Translations under genes and position numbers: made by a program
Origin: Candidatus Moraniibacteriota bacterium
GTDB taxonomy: Bacteria; Patescibacteriota; Minisyncoccia; Moranbacterales; GCA-2747515
Direction of reading: 5' to 3'
Assembly (NCBI GenBank): GCA_027031495.1
Contig: JALVQA010000004.1
Location: 23,218 to 56,069 of the forward strand
DNA length: 32,852 nt
The notes under the pieces: generated by a model
The model's database searches: none
The model's input: the letters and a program-made list of their open reading frames with translations, nothing else
What the model was told of the DNA's origin: nothing
Part shown: positions 17,701-24,584 of the stretch, one piece after another
Numbering within the stretch: the first letter of the stretch is position 1
Layout of the letters: every line of letters begins with the position of its first letter

Positions 17701-18394
17701 CTTTGTCGGCACACTTTGGGTATATGTGTTGCTGATCAACATTATCAACAATTTCGTAATTTTTACCGGAATTAAAATCATGGATGTAGTAATAGTATGG
17801 TATTGATTTCTTGGAAGCACTGCGCTTGTTGTCACCACCCGGAAATGCCACATAACCGTCATTATCAGCATCTTCATCAGGATCGCCACCTTGATCACTA
17901 TACCGAACGTCAAAACCACCGCTTGCGATAATACGTGCAGCCTCAATTTTCATATCATTAATGTCATAAACATCGTTCCCATCATAGTCACACCCCCTGG
18001 CAGGCGCATTTTCAACCGTGCCATTGATCTCCACTAATGATTGATCTTCGTTAACACACTTCGCACGCTTTAGATACCATGTAAAGTAAAGGGAATCTGC
18101 AGTATTTGTAAAGAATTGCGCAAAAGCACGTGCTGTAATTTTCTTCCCCGGCTGTGGATCCTGTGGTGAAAACATAATACGCACCTCTGGCGCAAAACCC
18201 TTATTTGCCGAAACGTTGAGTGTTTCACCCATATTCTGCGCCGCCTCTTTATCAATGTGGTAACGACGCTCAATCTTTCCAGCACTTGGTTTGCCAAAAA
18301 TGGCCCCCACTGCGCTATGACCACCACTAAGCACAAATACTTCAAAAGAAATAAAAAGGATAATAGCAACTTTTTTCAAAACTTTTTTTCTCAT
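14711..18394 (-). CDS. Large secreted Gly-rich multidomain protein with C-terminal membrane anchor
   Basis: The 1227 residues start with a signal peptide (1-31; VAIILFISFEVFVLSGGHSAVGA). The mature part holds several Ig/PKD-like segments (EVRIMFSPQDPQPGKKITARAF, TVTIKSTIANAKYKGDRLRYKW, YIITVSANSIGEKDG), a Cys-rich set of putative disulfide residues, and an Asp-rich DGNDVYDINDM/DPDEDADNDG pair that looks calcium-binding. A GGEGG/GGAGG run (about 262-304) forms a flexible or collagen-like spacer. A C-terminal transmembrane helix (about 1193-1220, AILFLFRIFLAVGIVVFIVALIWWY) with a basic tail keeps it on the cell. I recognise no enzyme. It starts 5 bp after the upstream membrane-protein gene, so it is co-transcribed with the VirB4 cluster and may be its outer component or a conjugation/adhesion surface protein. 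Confidence 0.85.
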   Translation of the reverse strand: MRKKVLKKVAIILFISFEVFVLSGGHSAVGAIFGKPSAGKIERRYHIDKEAAQNMGETLNVSANKGFAPEVRIMFSPQDPQPGKKITARAFAQFFTNTADSLYFTWYLKRAKCVNEDQSLVEINGTVENAPARGCDYDGNDVYDINDMKIEAARIIASGGFDVRYSDQGGDPDEDADNDGYVAFPGGDNKRSASKKSIPYYYYIHDFNSGKNYEIVDNVDQQHIYPKCADKGKVPVCVRNEELECPAYQISDRIEREKELDVEGGEGGEGGEGGAGGAGAGGGGAGGSGGAGGAGGKGGEGGAVKRDSHGSFITNINRTSNIFNICAVTGQPTCKSLVSQDAGGFLGALRDKGIVKCDEGEIAVCVDKDALEYTIDDIDTRMKALGDLPAWTYDAQERYKPADPAERGYVVDPDGKFTIFQCNDKDIQALQSFWPPPQNQVYDDETDTAQDPENAIDAKLITLYRDSYVLSDYYSCEAELYGRNYNGVVSEGKHIFDEDDIIKECFPPKITADDIQRFHLFPRDAHGEQAGASAEDGGNEGFPRGELEGGPGVGSGELFYHTDPYDQDTSDNGVNDEATIVGLGQDSFTWIYTPGDEVGVIVEGTSMNATKHPDSSNMIMFATVNNACDYTGISKVGVPSQTGHYQVEIRGYDVKIPAISFADAGGPEAAFNNCLTHSKDAFVKPAQGGAAKKLEVDLSVSPNNPVNDPSISDLTKDLYANMGDTVTIKSTIANAKYKGDRLRYKWSVWRSENGTADFDPDNWRLIAGSSGNLDLGKGVFADNDEIGFKGEVTPLKGNGLSELSFKLNIPDNLPMPQLPEENKEDAPNGLFPDEDSDFTYLRVRVFVEEDFDLTAHELHEYDVSRGRADITFRIARASNKMRVYSVNKAEQTAGSLDAPVICEDEPGQIVKCPIVKGQLLKLALDKRLSGYAQYMNYRWAINNEPLYKPDGFKCFESGIKEDDAKESVCNYFFVTGEPGTEYIITVSANSIGEKDGKDNDKREYGSGKAIEVTRKFVVVEPYVSFCDERKVFDDGTTGSSQCKGLVQKEVATYKSDTEKGGPVPQYSKTVFLALPHSSPTVFASPRPRWLMPMTEINWYSNGVLMGAPGNAFTVDGTNKFPGESSNVMAKAVFQLPVDVRQLVRDAWSYTDQQLAPLYFDGNMQVEYAEDVNAGSLSAPAAFFAALGINGPEAILFLFRIFLAVGIVVFIVALIWWYSTSPSARRRQ
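17504..17609. repeat. Gly-rich coding microsatellite with 9-bp tandem units
   Basis: Degenerate 9-base units (ttcaccgcc and variants such as ggcaccgcc on the plus strand) encode GGEGGEGGEGGAGGAG. The last four units at 17575-17609 are nearly perfect. Such tracts can change length by slippage in steps of three residues. Confidence 0.8.
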
Positions 18395-18399
18395 AATGT

Positions 18400-19017
18400 T
18401 TATTTTAGAAAAGCGAGAGCAATGCCATTAATAATTAGCGTACTAAAAATGAAAAATGCCAACGAATAATAAAGGGAGCGACTGTAGTGCGCTATCGCAG
18501 TTGCGAAAACCACGCCGATATACGCATCAATTATTACAATACTAAAACCATTTATTATAGCGAAAAGAGAAACTGTTAAGAGCATGCTCACTATGAGACC
18601 GCTTTGCACACCATTAACAACAAAGCCCATCAGAAAATAATTATATATCAGCGCATAAATCGTCATGAGCAAAGCATACAATATAAACATGCCAAAACTT
18701 TCCCTTACAATCTGCGGAACACTTTCTTCAAGAAATGACGTGCCAATAAAATGCGCAAGCAGAAGAAATGCGACAATAAAACTACCGAGCGATAACGTTG
18801 CCAAAAGTACACCCGTCATTTTTTGTCCTGCTCTAAAACCAAAATTCTCCAACTTTTCGTGCAGAACAAGACGCGCACATGCCATTGGCGCAACAACAAG
18901 AAATCCTATAGCTGAAATGATATCTTGAAAAATTCCCTCATGCGGGAAAAACCTATACAATAGCGCACATGCAAACGCTACTCCTATAATCAATAATGAA
19001 CGTCGTGTATAAATCAT
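18400..19017 (-). CDS. Polytopic membrane protein of unknown function
   Basis: The 205 residues contain about six hydrophobic helices (around 7-22, 33-52, 70-90, 110-130, 133-152 and 160-203) with short loops. The composition, with internal His/Glu pairs such as HEKLENFGFRAG, faintly recalls CAAX-protease-like (CPBP) membrane proteins. The defining EExxxR motif is missing, so I do not assign it. It ends 5 bp before the start of the large secreted protein, and an extended -10 (19067-19075) precedes it. It may help export or processing of the downstream surface protein, which is inference from position only. Confidence 0.7.
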   Translation of the reverse strand: MIYTRRSLLIIGVAFACALLYRFFPHEGIFQDIISAIGFLVVAPMACARLVLHEKLENFGFRAGQKMTGVLLATLSLGSFIVAFLLLAHFIGTSFLEESVPQIVRESFGMFILYALLMTIYALIYNYFLMGFVVNGVQSGLIVSMLLTVSLFAIINGFSIVIIDAYIGVVFATAIAHYSRSLYYSLAFFIFSTLIINGIALAFLK

Positions 19018-19066
19018 GTATTTTTACTCTTCTCTTATAGATAAAAGAGTGTGCCTATTCTCTCTT

Positions 19067-19075
19067 AGTATACCA
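19067..19075 (-). promoter_or_regulatory. Internal extended -10 within the secretion cluster
   Basis: The minus strand reads TGGTATACT, about 50 bases before the 205-residue gene. The -35 region is poor. It could give separate expression to the last three cluster genes. Confidence 0.5.
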
Positions 19076-19102
19076 CATTCTATATATCGTGCGCCATACT
19101 TT

Positions 19103-19981
19103 TTAATGTACAAAAATATCCTGTGTCTTTTTGCGTGCGATATAGTACCGTAATGCAAGCGTTGCAAGACCCGTTGTGTGCGCATTTGACATTTCTTCAT
19201 CTTTGTATGCCCACCCGCCATCTTTTTTCTGCGCATCAATGATTTTCTGCATCCACGCATAAGAAATGTGGTCGCCATGACCAGCCCAGTACAACACAAC
19301 AACACGCTCGGCAAAGAGATCGCTAAATTCCTGCGGCTTATCCTGCGCCTTTATAATACGATTTGCGGTTTCTATAATATGCGCATCAATATCATTACCA
19401 CCACAACCATTTCGCTTTAGCAAAATAAATGCAATGAGTTGATGTGTATCAATATAGCCTCCCATACCATCACGCGCGACTTTTAGAAGCGCATAGTCGG
19501 CATCGGTATAGTCAAAATCACAATATAGTGCACGAACAAGTATGTCATCGTACACATCAGTAATATTTTTTTGCGTCTGCGCGTCAAATGCATAAAATGC
19601 ATGATCCAATTCTGTGCCAAATTGACGAAAATACCATGGAATATCGCGCACTTCTCTAATAAAAGTTCCTATTACTTTTGGTCGCATACTTACATCATGC
19701 ATATCAACAAGACGACGGAATACATTATCTTTCTTTAAGCATCTGTAAGCGTAATTACGTCCGTATATGTGCGCGAAAAGAATACATTCATCACTTTTAA
19801 GTGTGCGTACAACATCATCTGTATAAAAACTGCGCGCATGCATCGCATGTATCAAAAGAGTATAGTGTCTTACAGCAGAAAAAATAATACTGTTTTGCGG
19901 TCTTATAACAAAAAGAGCAATATCGATGCATATAGACGCAATTGCCACAAAAACAAGACCTCTTCGCCATCGTAAAGTCAT
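19103..19981 (-). CDS. Membrane-anchored alpha/alpha-barrel (terpenoid-cyclase-fold-like) protein
   Basis: With the start at 19981 (MTLRWRRGL) it has 292 residues and follows the upstream stop by one base. The ORF-track start (20044) would overlap that gene and adds unlikely sequence. A signal-anchor helix (about 7-25, GLVFVAIASICIDIALFVI) precedes an exterior helical domain. The C-terminal IIDAQKKDGGWAYKDEEMSNAHTTGLATLAL has the QxxDGGW...TxxALxAL pattern of squalene-cyclase/prenyltransferase barrels, and an earlier GMGGYIDTHQLIAFILL is a second unit. The DxDD catalytic motif of cyclases is not seen, so a binding or structural role is likelier. Its position inside a secretion operon is unusual. 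Confidence 0.7.
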   Translation of the reverse strand: MTLRWRRGLVFVAIASICIDIALFVIRPQNSIIFSAVRHYTLLIHAMHARSFYTDDVVRTLKSDECILFAHIYGRNYAYRCLKKDNVFRRLVDMHDVSMRPKVIGTFIREVRDIPWYFRQFGTELDHAFYAFDAQTQKNITDVYDDILVRALYCDFDYTDADYALLKVARDGMGGYIDTHQLIAFILLKRNGCGGNDIDAHIIETANRIIKAQDKPQEFSDLFAERVVVLYWAGHGDHISYAWMQKIIDAQKKDGGWAYKDEEMSNAHTTGLATLALRYYIARKKTQDIFVH

Positions 19982-19982
19982 T

Positions 19983-20423
19983 TTACACAGCCATATTATA
20001 CATGTAATAGAAAATGCGTTGCTTCTCTTGTTCAATTTTTCCAAGTAATTTTTTTGCCTTATTTCTCTTTCTGCGCGCGTGATTCCACATCAAAAAAATA
20101 ACAAAAACATTACCAAACCATATCATCGATATAATCGGAATGAAATCAATCAATAAAATAAGAAAGCGTATAATCTTTGCGCGCAGAGCACCAAATCTGA
20201 AGTTGAAAATAATCATATAGATGGTAAGCGGCAAGACAAGAAACGCAAAGATTATACCGATTATCGGTATAGCTGTAAATAAATCGGCAATTGTGTCAAG
20301 AAAAATGGCTATTGTAACTGGAATAAACCATATTGTTTTCTCAAAATGCGCAATATCCCTCCGCGCCTTCTTTTCAATCTCTTCAAGTCGCGCCAATTCC
20401 GCTCTGTACGGTATCTGCGACAT
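19983..20423 (-). CDS. Small membrane protein of the secretion cluster
   Basis: The 146 residues comprise a charged N-terminal helix (6-28, possible coiled coil), then two to four hydrophobic segments (32-48, 52-74, 88-112), and a basic C-terminal helix (114-135, WNHARRKRNKAKKLLGKIEQEK). No enzymatic motif is visible. It sits 27 bp after virB4 and touches the next gene. A role as a small inner-membrane partner of the VirB4 apparatus is inferred from context only. Confidence 0.7.
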   Translation of the reverse strand: MSQIPYRAELARLEEIEKKARRDIAHFEKTIWFIPVTIAIFLDTIADLFTAIPIIGIIFAFLVLPLTIYMIIFNFRFGALRAKIIRFLILLIDFIPIISMIWFGNVFVIFLMWNHARRKRNKAKKLLGKIEQEKQRIFYYMYNMAV

Positions 20424-20450
20424 AATTTTTTCTCTCTACTAACTATTGAT

Positions 20451-22268
20451 TTATATTTCGTCATTCTCCTTTCTCCTCTTAATACCCAAAATCTGCTCTG
20501 GGTTTGATGTAACAATTTGATCTTCGCTATAAGATGCAACAACTTTAATAGCAACATGCTTTGTGCCGGCAAAAAGAATACCCTCACCAACACTACTTTC
20601 GAGAAGAAGAAACTTTTCATGGTCAGTCAGAAAAAATGTTTCCTGCACCGTTTCAATCGATGCCGGCGACTGTTTTAGGAGAAGTTGCAGTGATGAGTTT
20701 GTTACAATTGGTCGCCCATATTGCGAGCCCATAAAATCGGAGATGTCCTGCGTAATTGTCGTAAGTCCTGTATAGTACTTACGACACCGTTTTGCAATAC
20801 CAAAAAGAAAACTTGCAGCATCCTCTTTCTGCATCATCACCCACGCCTCGTCAACAATGACAAGACGGCGGCGCAACTCTGCGCGCATTTTGTCCCATAT
20901 AAACTGCAGAGCAATGTACATTGCAATCGGTCGCAATTCGTCTTCCAAGTCGCGAATATTAAACACTATCAGCTCACCGTTTACTTTAACATTTGTATGA
21001 TTATTGAGAAAGCCAGAAAATATTCCGCGCGTATACTTCTCAAGACGCGCCGATAGCGACTCGGCACCCTCCATATTTTCCAAAACTTGCCCGAGATCGG
21101 CCATTGTCGGATAGGTCTCCGGTGACAATTTACTGAAATCAGTATCCTCCGTTATATCACGAATCGCATATGTTTCTCGCAAAGCGCTATCTAAAATAGA
21201 ATCCTCTTCCGGCGTTGTTGAACCAAGCATAATGCGCAAAAGACCGATAAGCATCGCTATATTGGAACGAAGAACCTCTGACGGACTCTCGTCTTCGCCA
21301 ACCGATGGCAAATCAAATGGATTGATAAACGATTTTGACTTCAATGACAATTTAATAAATGTGCCGCCGACTGTATCGCAAAGATATTTGTATTCATTTT
21401 CAGGATCAATCACAAAAATCTGCGTCCCCATCATCATCGATCGCAAAATTTCCAACTTCACAGCGTAGCTCTTACCGGCACCGGATTTTGCAAAGATGAC
21501 CATGTTTGCATTCGGCTGTTTAAAACGATCAAGAATAACAAGAGAATTATTATGACGATTGATACCATAAAGAATACCGTCATTCGATGAAAGTGTTGAT
21601 GATACAAAGGGGAATGTTGTTGAAAGTGGCTGTGTATTAAGATTGTTGCCAACATCAAGCTCGTCATTTGCAAGTGGCAATGTTGATGAAAAACCCTGTT
21701 CCATGCGCAAAACAGCCGGCTTAATGAAGACAAGTTGCGCCTCAAGCATTGATGTAATTTCCTTTTCAACTTTTGATAATTTTGCCTTGTCCTCAGCGTA
21801 AATTGTGATATACAATCCAAAACGAAAGAAATGTTCTGTTCCTTGTAATAATCGATCGCGCAATTCTTCAATATTACGTAAAGCTGTTTCAAGAACAGGG
21901 TTGCGTACCTTACCCTCTTCTCGCTCAATATTAATCTGCGATTGCACTTGCGTTACACTTCGCCGTAACTGTTTAACAACATCACTTGTCCTCATTGGAT
22001 GGATAAAGTACGCAATATCCATTGGCAAATCAAGGTTGATTATCGGCGAAAACCAGTTTGTCTGTAGGTAGCGAGGATACGCTGTTATAAAAAGTGTTTT
22101 TGCATAAACCTCACCTATCTCCAAAAACATTGGCGAGATACGCATAGCGCTCGGCGCAATCAATCCGCGCACAGTTGCAACGCCACGCTGATAGATATTC
22201 TCAGCCTCGAGAAGATCATCAGCATTCATTACAGTATGTGTTTTTTCTTTTTTTGCAAAAAGGCTCAT
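20451..22268 (-). CDS. virB4-like: VirB4-family type IV secretion ATPase
   Basis: The 605-residue protein has Walker A in FAKSGAGKSYAVKLEI (about 262-268), Walker B in RRLVIVDEAWVMM (469-476) and a downstream QDISDFMGSQYGRPIVTNSS region typical of VirB4/TraC motor domains. IDPENEYKYL follows the first strand, as in the family. The first 230 residues hold the remainder of the VirB4 N-terminal region. VirB4 is the cytoplasmic hexameric ATPase that powers substrate transfer and pilus biogenesis in type IV secretion. It is shorter than the classical 800-residue form because the N-terminal part is encoded by the preceding gene (22292-22984). The gap between them is 23 bp, so translation is likely coupled. 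PrgI and VirB6-like neighbours support the call. Confidence 0.95.
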   Translation of the reverse strand: MSLFAKKEKTHTVMNADDLLEAENIYQRGVATVRGLIAPSAMRISPMFLEIGEVYAKTLFITAYPRYLQTNWFSPIINLDLPMDIAYFIHPMRTSDVVKQLRRSVTQVQSQINIEREEGKVRNPVLETALRNIEELRDRLLQGTEHFFRFGLYITIYAEDKAKLSKVEKEITSMLEAQLVFIKPAVLRMEQGFSSTLPLANDELDVGNNLNTQPLSTTFPFVSSTLSSNDGILYGINRHNNSLVILDRFKQPNANMVIFAKSGAGKSYAVKLEILRSMMMGTQIFVIDPENEYKYLCDTVGGTFIKLSLKSKSFINPFDLPSVGEDESPSEVLRSNIAMLIGLLRIMLGSTTPEEDSILDSALRETYAIRDITEDTDFSKLSPETYPTMADLGQVLENMEGAESLSARLEKYTRGIFSGFLNNHTNVKVNGELIVFNIRDLEDELRPIAMYIALQFIWDKMRAELRRRLVIVDEAWVMMQKEDAASFLFGIAKRCRKYYTGLTTITQDISDFMGSQYGRPIVTNSSLQLLLKQSPASIETVQETFFLTDHEKFLLLESSVGEGILFAGTKHVAIKVVASYSEDQIVTSNPEQILGIKRRKENDEI

Positions 22269-22291
22269 GAACTTTTTTAGATTAAAAAATG

Positions 22292-22984
22292 TTACAGTCC
22301 CTCTACGTCTACACGTGACAGTTCCGAAAGTGATGTGCTCGTAAAGAGTGATGGGTTATATGCGTTATACAGTAGCTCAAGTATTTCCTCTGTATCGAGT
22401 AATACACCACGAACACCAGTGCCGGAAAGCGCCATTGTTATATGATCAACGCGCTGAAAGAGCTGATTTTTATATGTTTCAAATTTTTCGCGCCTTGCGC
22501 TAATAACGTGTTCCGGATGAAATGCCGCCATCATGCGTGCAAAGAAACCAGTTTCCTTACTCTCTACCGGCGAAAACGGCACAACAACATAGAAAAATTT
22601 TGACATGATATTTGTTACATCTGTCAATTCTCTAATGAATAAACGATATTCTGCAATCTGCGTCCGTATTGCCTCGCTCTCCGTACGTCGCTCACGATCA
22701 TTGAGCATTTCTATATATGGTTCAATATTAAGTTTACGCGAGCTGATAAGTATCTGAAGTGGAAAATCAAGTGAATTGAGAAAATTTTGATACTGCACAA
22801 TAATAGCATCTTGCTCTTCTGATGATTTGAGATCAAAATTGATCGATGACATCATTACAATAGCCCGCAGTGAGCCATTGCGCAAAACAATGACACTATC
22901 ATGTACTTCGGCAACATCAACATACTTCAGCGTACTCGCACCTGATGCGCCGGATGCTAATTTTTTCTCATGTAATCGCTCCAT
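22292..22984 (-). CDS. TraC/VirB4 N-terminal-domain-like protein
   Basis: The 230-residue soluble protein has KYVDVAEVHDSVIVLRNGSLRAIVMMSSINFDLKSSEEQDAIIVQYQNFLNSLDFPLQILI, the pattern of the N-terminal domain of TraC/VirB4 proteins that docks onto the membrane partners. It ends with the GTGVRGVLLDTEEILELLYNAYNP helix that normally leads into the ATPase part. It directly precedes the VirB4 ATPase gene. The two together approximate one full-length VirB4 (about 835 residues). I do not think it is a frameshift: the second gene has its own start and both ends look tidy, but a population-level check would settle it. Confidence 0.8.
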   Translation of the reverse strand: MERLHEKKLASGASGASTLKYVDVAEVHDSVIVLRNGSLRAIVMMSSINFDLKSSEEQDAIIVQYQNFLNSLDFPLQILISSRKLNIEPYIEMLNDRERRTESEAIRTQIAEYRLFIRELTDVTNIMSKFFYVVVPFSPVESKETGFFARMMAAFHPEHVISARREKFETYKNQLFQRVDHITMALSGTGVRGVLLDTEEILELLYNAYNPSLFTSTSLSELSRVDVEGL

Positions 22985-23015
22985 AAAATCTATATCTCTT
23001 TTTGTTTATATCAGT

Positions 23016-23483
23016 TTACTTTTTATTCTTTGTTGCATGACTTTCAAGTATCTCAATAGCACGATCAGTTCTGTGGTGCCCCTCGCTATCTAATACATCA
23101 GCCAACACAGCAATATCTTCAATGGTCATTGAAGCACTTTTTTTATAAAATTGCGCATCATATTTATCGCGTTTCTTTGTAATCTTTTTCTTTTGCCAAC
23201 CAACCGGACGACGCCATACGTAAATTTTTGGCTGGATAAGAAACGTGAGTGCATATCCAACAAACGTGACAAGTGATACGCCATGTGGTTTATAAAACGC
23301 AAATGCGCCAAACAAAAGGAATAGGAAAAACGCAACAACATAAAACGTTGCCTTATTATCAAAGAGATTCCACAATACAATTAATACAGCCCCGAACGCA
23401 AGCAACCATAAAAACTGTCGCGCCGTCAACGGACCGGCAATCTTGTCCTCAACATCAATATATTGCGGTACACTAAAAAGCAT
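23016..23483 (-). CDS. prgI-like: PrgI-family membrane protein of the type IV secretion cluster
   Basis: The 155-residue protein begins MLFSVPQYIDVEDKIAGPLTARQFLWLLAFGAVLIVLW, the hallmark of PrgI-family proteins (VPQfi..E.kIfg.lT.rQf). Two transmembrane helices follow (about 27-45 and 48-68), then KPHGVSLVTFVGYALTFLIQPKIYVWRR. In Gram-positive conjugation systems PrgI is a small inner-membrane component that works next to VirB4. The C-terminal basic tail (about 100-155) is longer than in minimal members. It lies 31 bp ahead of the TraC-N-like gene. Confidence 0.9.
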   Translation of the reverse strand: MLFSVPQYIDVEDKIAGPLTARQFLWLLAFGAVLIVLWNLFDNKATFYVVAFFLFLLFGAFAFYKPHGVSLVTFVGYALTFLIQPKIYVWRRPVGWQKKKITKKRDKYDAQFYKKSASMTIEDIAVLADVLDSEGHHRTDRAIEILESHATKNKK

Positions 23484-23492
23484 ACGATTTCT

Positions 23493-24551
23493 TTATTTAT
23501 ATCCTACAGATGCGGAGTTATTGGCACGCATTTGTGCAGACTCCTTTTCCTGTGCGAGTTTTTGTCCAGATGAAAACGTCACATACCCCATTGGTTGCCC
23601 CTTATCTTCCACTGCCTCATGAGCATTTTCATTCTTCTTTTTTAGTATAGCATCTTTTTGCATCGTGCGCGTGTGCTGATGCTGATTGCTGTGCATGCCC
23701 TGTATTTGTTTGCTATTGTTATCAGCCGTCCGCATATCGCCATGTGCATTACGTTGCTCACTATGACGACCTTCCCGTTGAGAAAAAGTAGATGGTTGAG
23801 TGTTTTTTACGCCAGTACGACGTGGTACTTTTTGCGCTACAGGAAAGACAACTTCCTCGCGCTCAATATCAACGACCAACGGCATATTCTCGTCAATAGA
23901 TTTTAACACCATTGCCACACGTTGCCGTTCCTCTGCGCTCAGCGATCGCGTATTGCGTCCATGAAACAAGTAATTACCACGCTCAATCGCCGTGTGTTTT
24001 CCTTGTCCAACAGAAAGACGGTAATCAGTAATCCAATTACCGATTGTGCCAGGGCTATATTTTTGTGTGCCAGCAACCATGATATTTGACTTTGTAATGA
24101 TCTGATTTTTTACACTCTTAAAGCGCTCAAGTGTTTCACGCAATGTCATGCGCACTTTTGTTTCCCTTGCCGGCTTCTTTATAATTTGCTCAGTTAGAAT
24201 GCGTGCTATATCTTGTGCCTTCAGTGGTGCAATACCAAGATTTTCTATAAAGTAGTCGGCAAATTTCTCAAGTGGCAGTTCGCCAAAATAATAAAGACGT
24301 ATTGCGCGCGCAAGAACAGCCATTTCTTCCAAACTGAAACCAGCACGCTCACCAATACGCTGAATGATCCGCATTGTTCTTTCATCCGCCATAATACTCT
24401 TTACCTTCTCCGGTAGTGCGTAAAAACGTCGCCAACGTGCGCGCCACTGCCGCTCTGTCTCTCCAATATCAGGCACAATCATTGGCAAAGTAAATTTCTG
24501 CACAATGATTGGATCTATTTCTTGTATTGATTTTTGATATGATTGCGTCAT
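23493..24551 (-). CDS. Conserved hypothetical protein of the VirB4 cluster
   Basis: The 352-residue soluble protein has no signal peptide or membrane helix. The N-terminal half (1-130) is predicted helical with FTLPMIVPDIGETERQWRARWRRFYALPEKVKSIM and MRIIQRIGERAGFSLEEMAVLARAIRLYYFGELP, which I recognise as a domain shared by CPR secretion clusters but cannot name. A middle basic region (150-210) is followed by a disordered Gln/His/Asn-rich tail (about 255-352). It lies 9 bp ahead of prgI, which implies co-translation. A cytoplasmic regulatory or coupling role is inferred only. Confidence 0.7.
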   Translation of the reverse strand: MTQSYQKSIQEIDPIIVQKFTLPMIVPDIGETERQWRARWRRFYALPEKVKSIMADERTMRIIQRIGERAGFSLEEMAVLARAIRLYYFGELPLEKFADYFIENLGIAPLKAQDIARILTEQIIKKPARETKVRMTLRETLERFKSVKNQIITKSNIMVAGTQKYSPGTIGNWITDYRLSVGQGKHTAIERGNYLFHGRNTRSLSAEERQRVAMVLKSIDENMPLVVDIEREEVVFPVAQKVPRRTGVKNTQPSTFSQREGRHSEQRNAHGDMRTADNNSKQIQGMHSNQHQHTRTMQKDAILKKKNENAHEAVEDKGQPMGYVTFSSGQKLAQEKESAQMRANNSASVGYK

Positions 24552-24584
24552 ATTTTCTCACTTTTTTACATACACTCTACATCC

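Noticed and set aside
19983-20044. ORF-track start of the cyclase-fold-like gene at 20044
   Set aside because: It would overlap the preceding gene by 62 bases; the ATG at 19981 follows that gene's stop by one base and begins right before the membrane anchor.
23644-23652. Internal promoter TGCTATACT within the 352-residue gene
   Set aside because: A good -10 on the minus strand, but no -35 and a coding-sequence location; not counted as a feature without transcription data.
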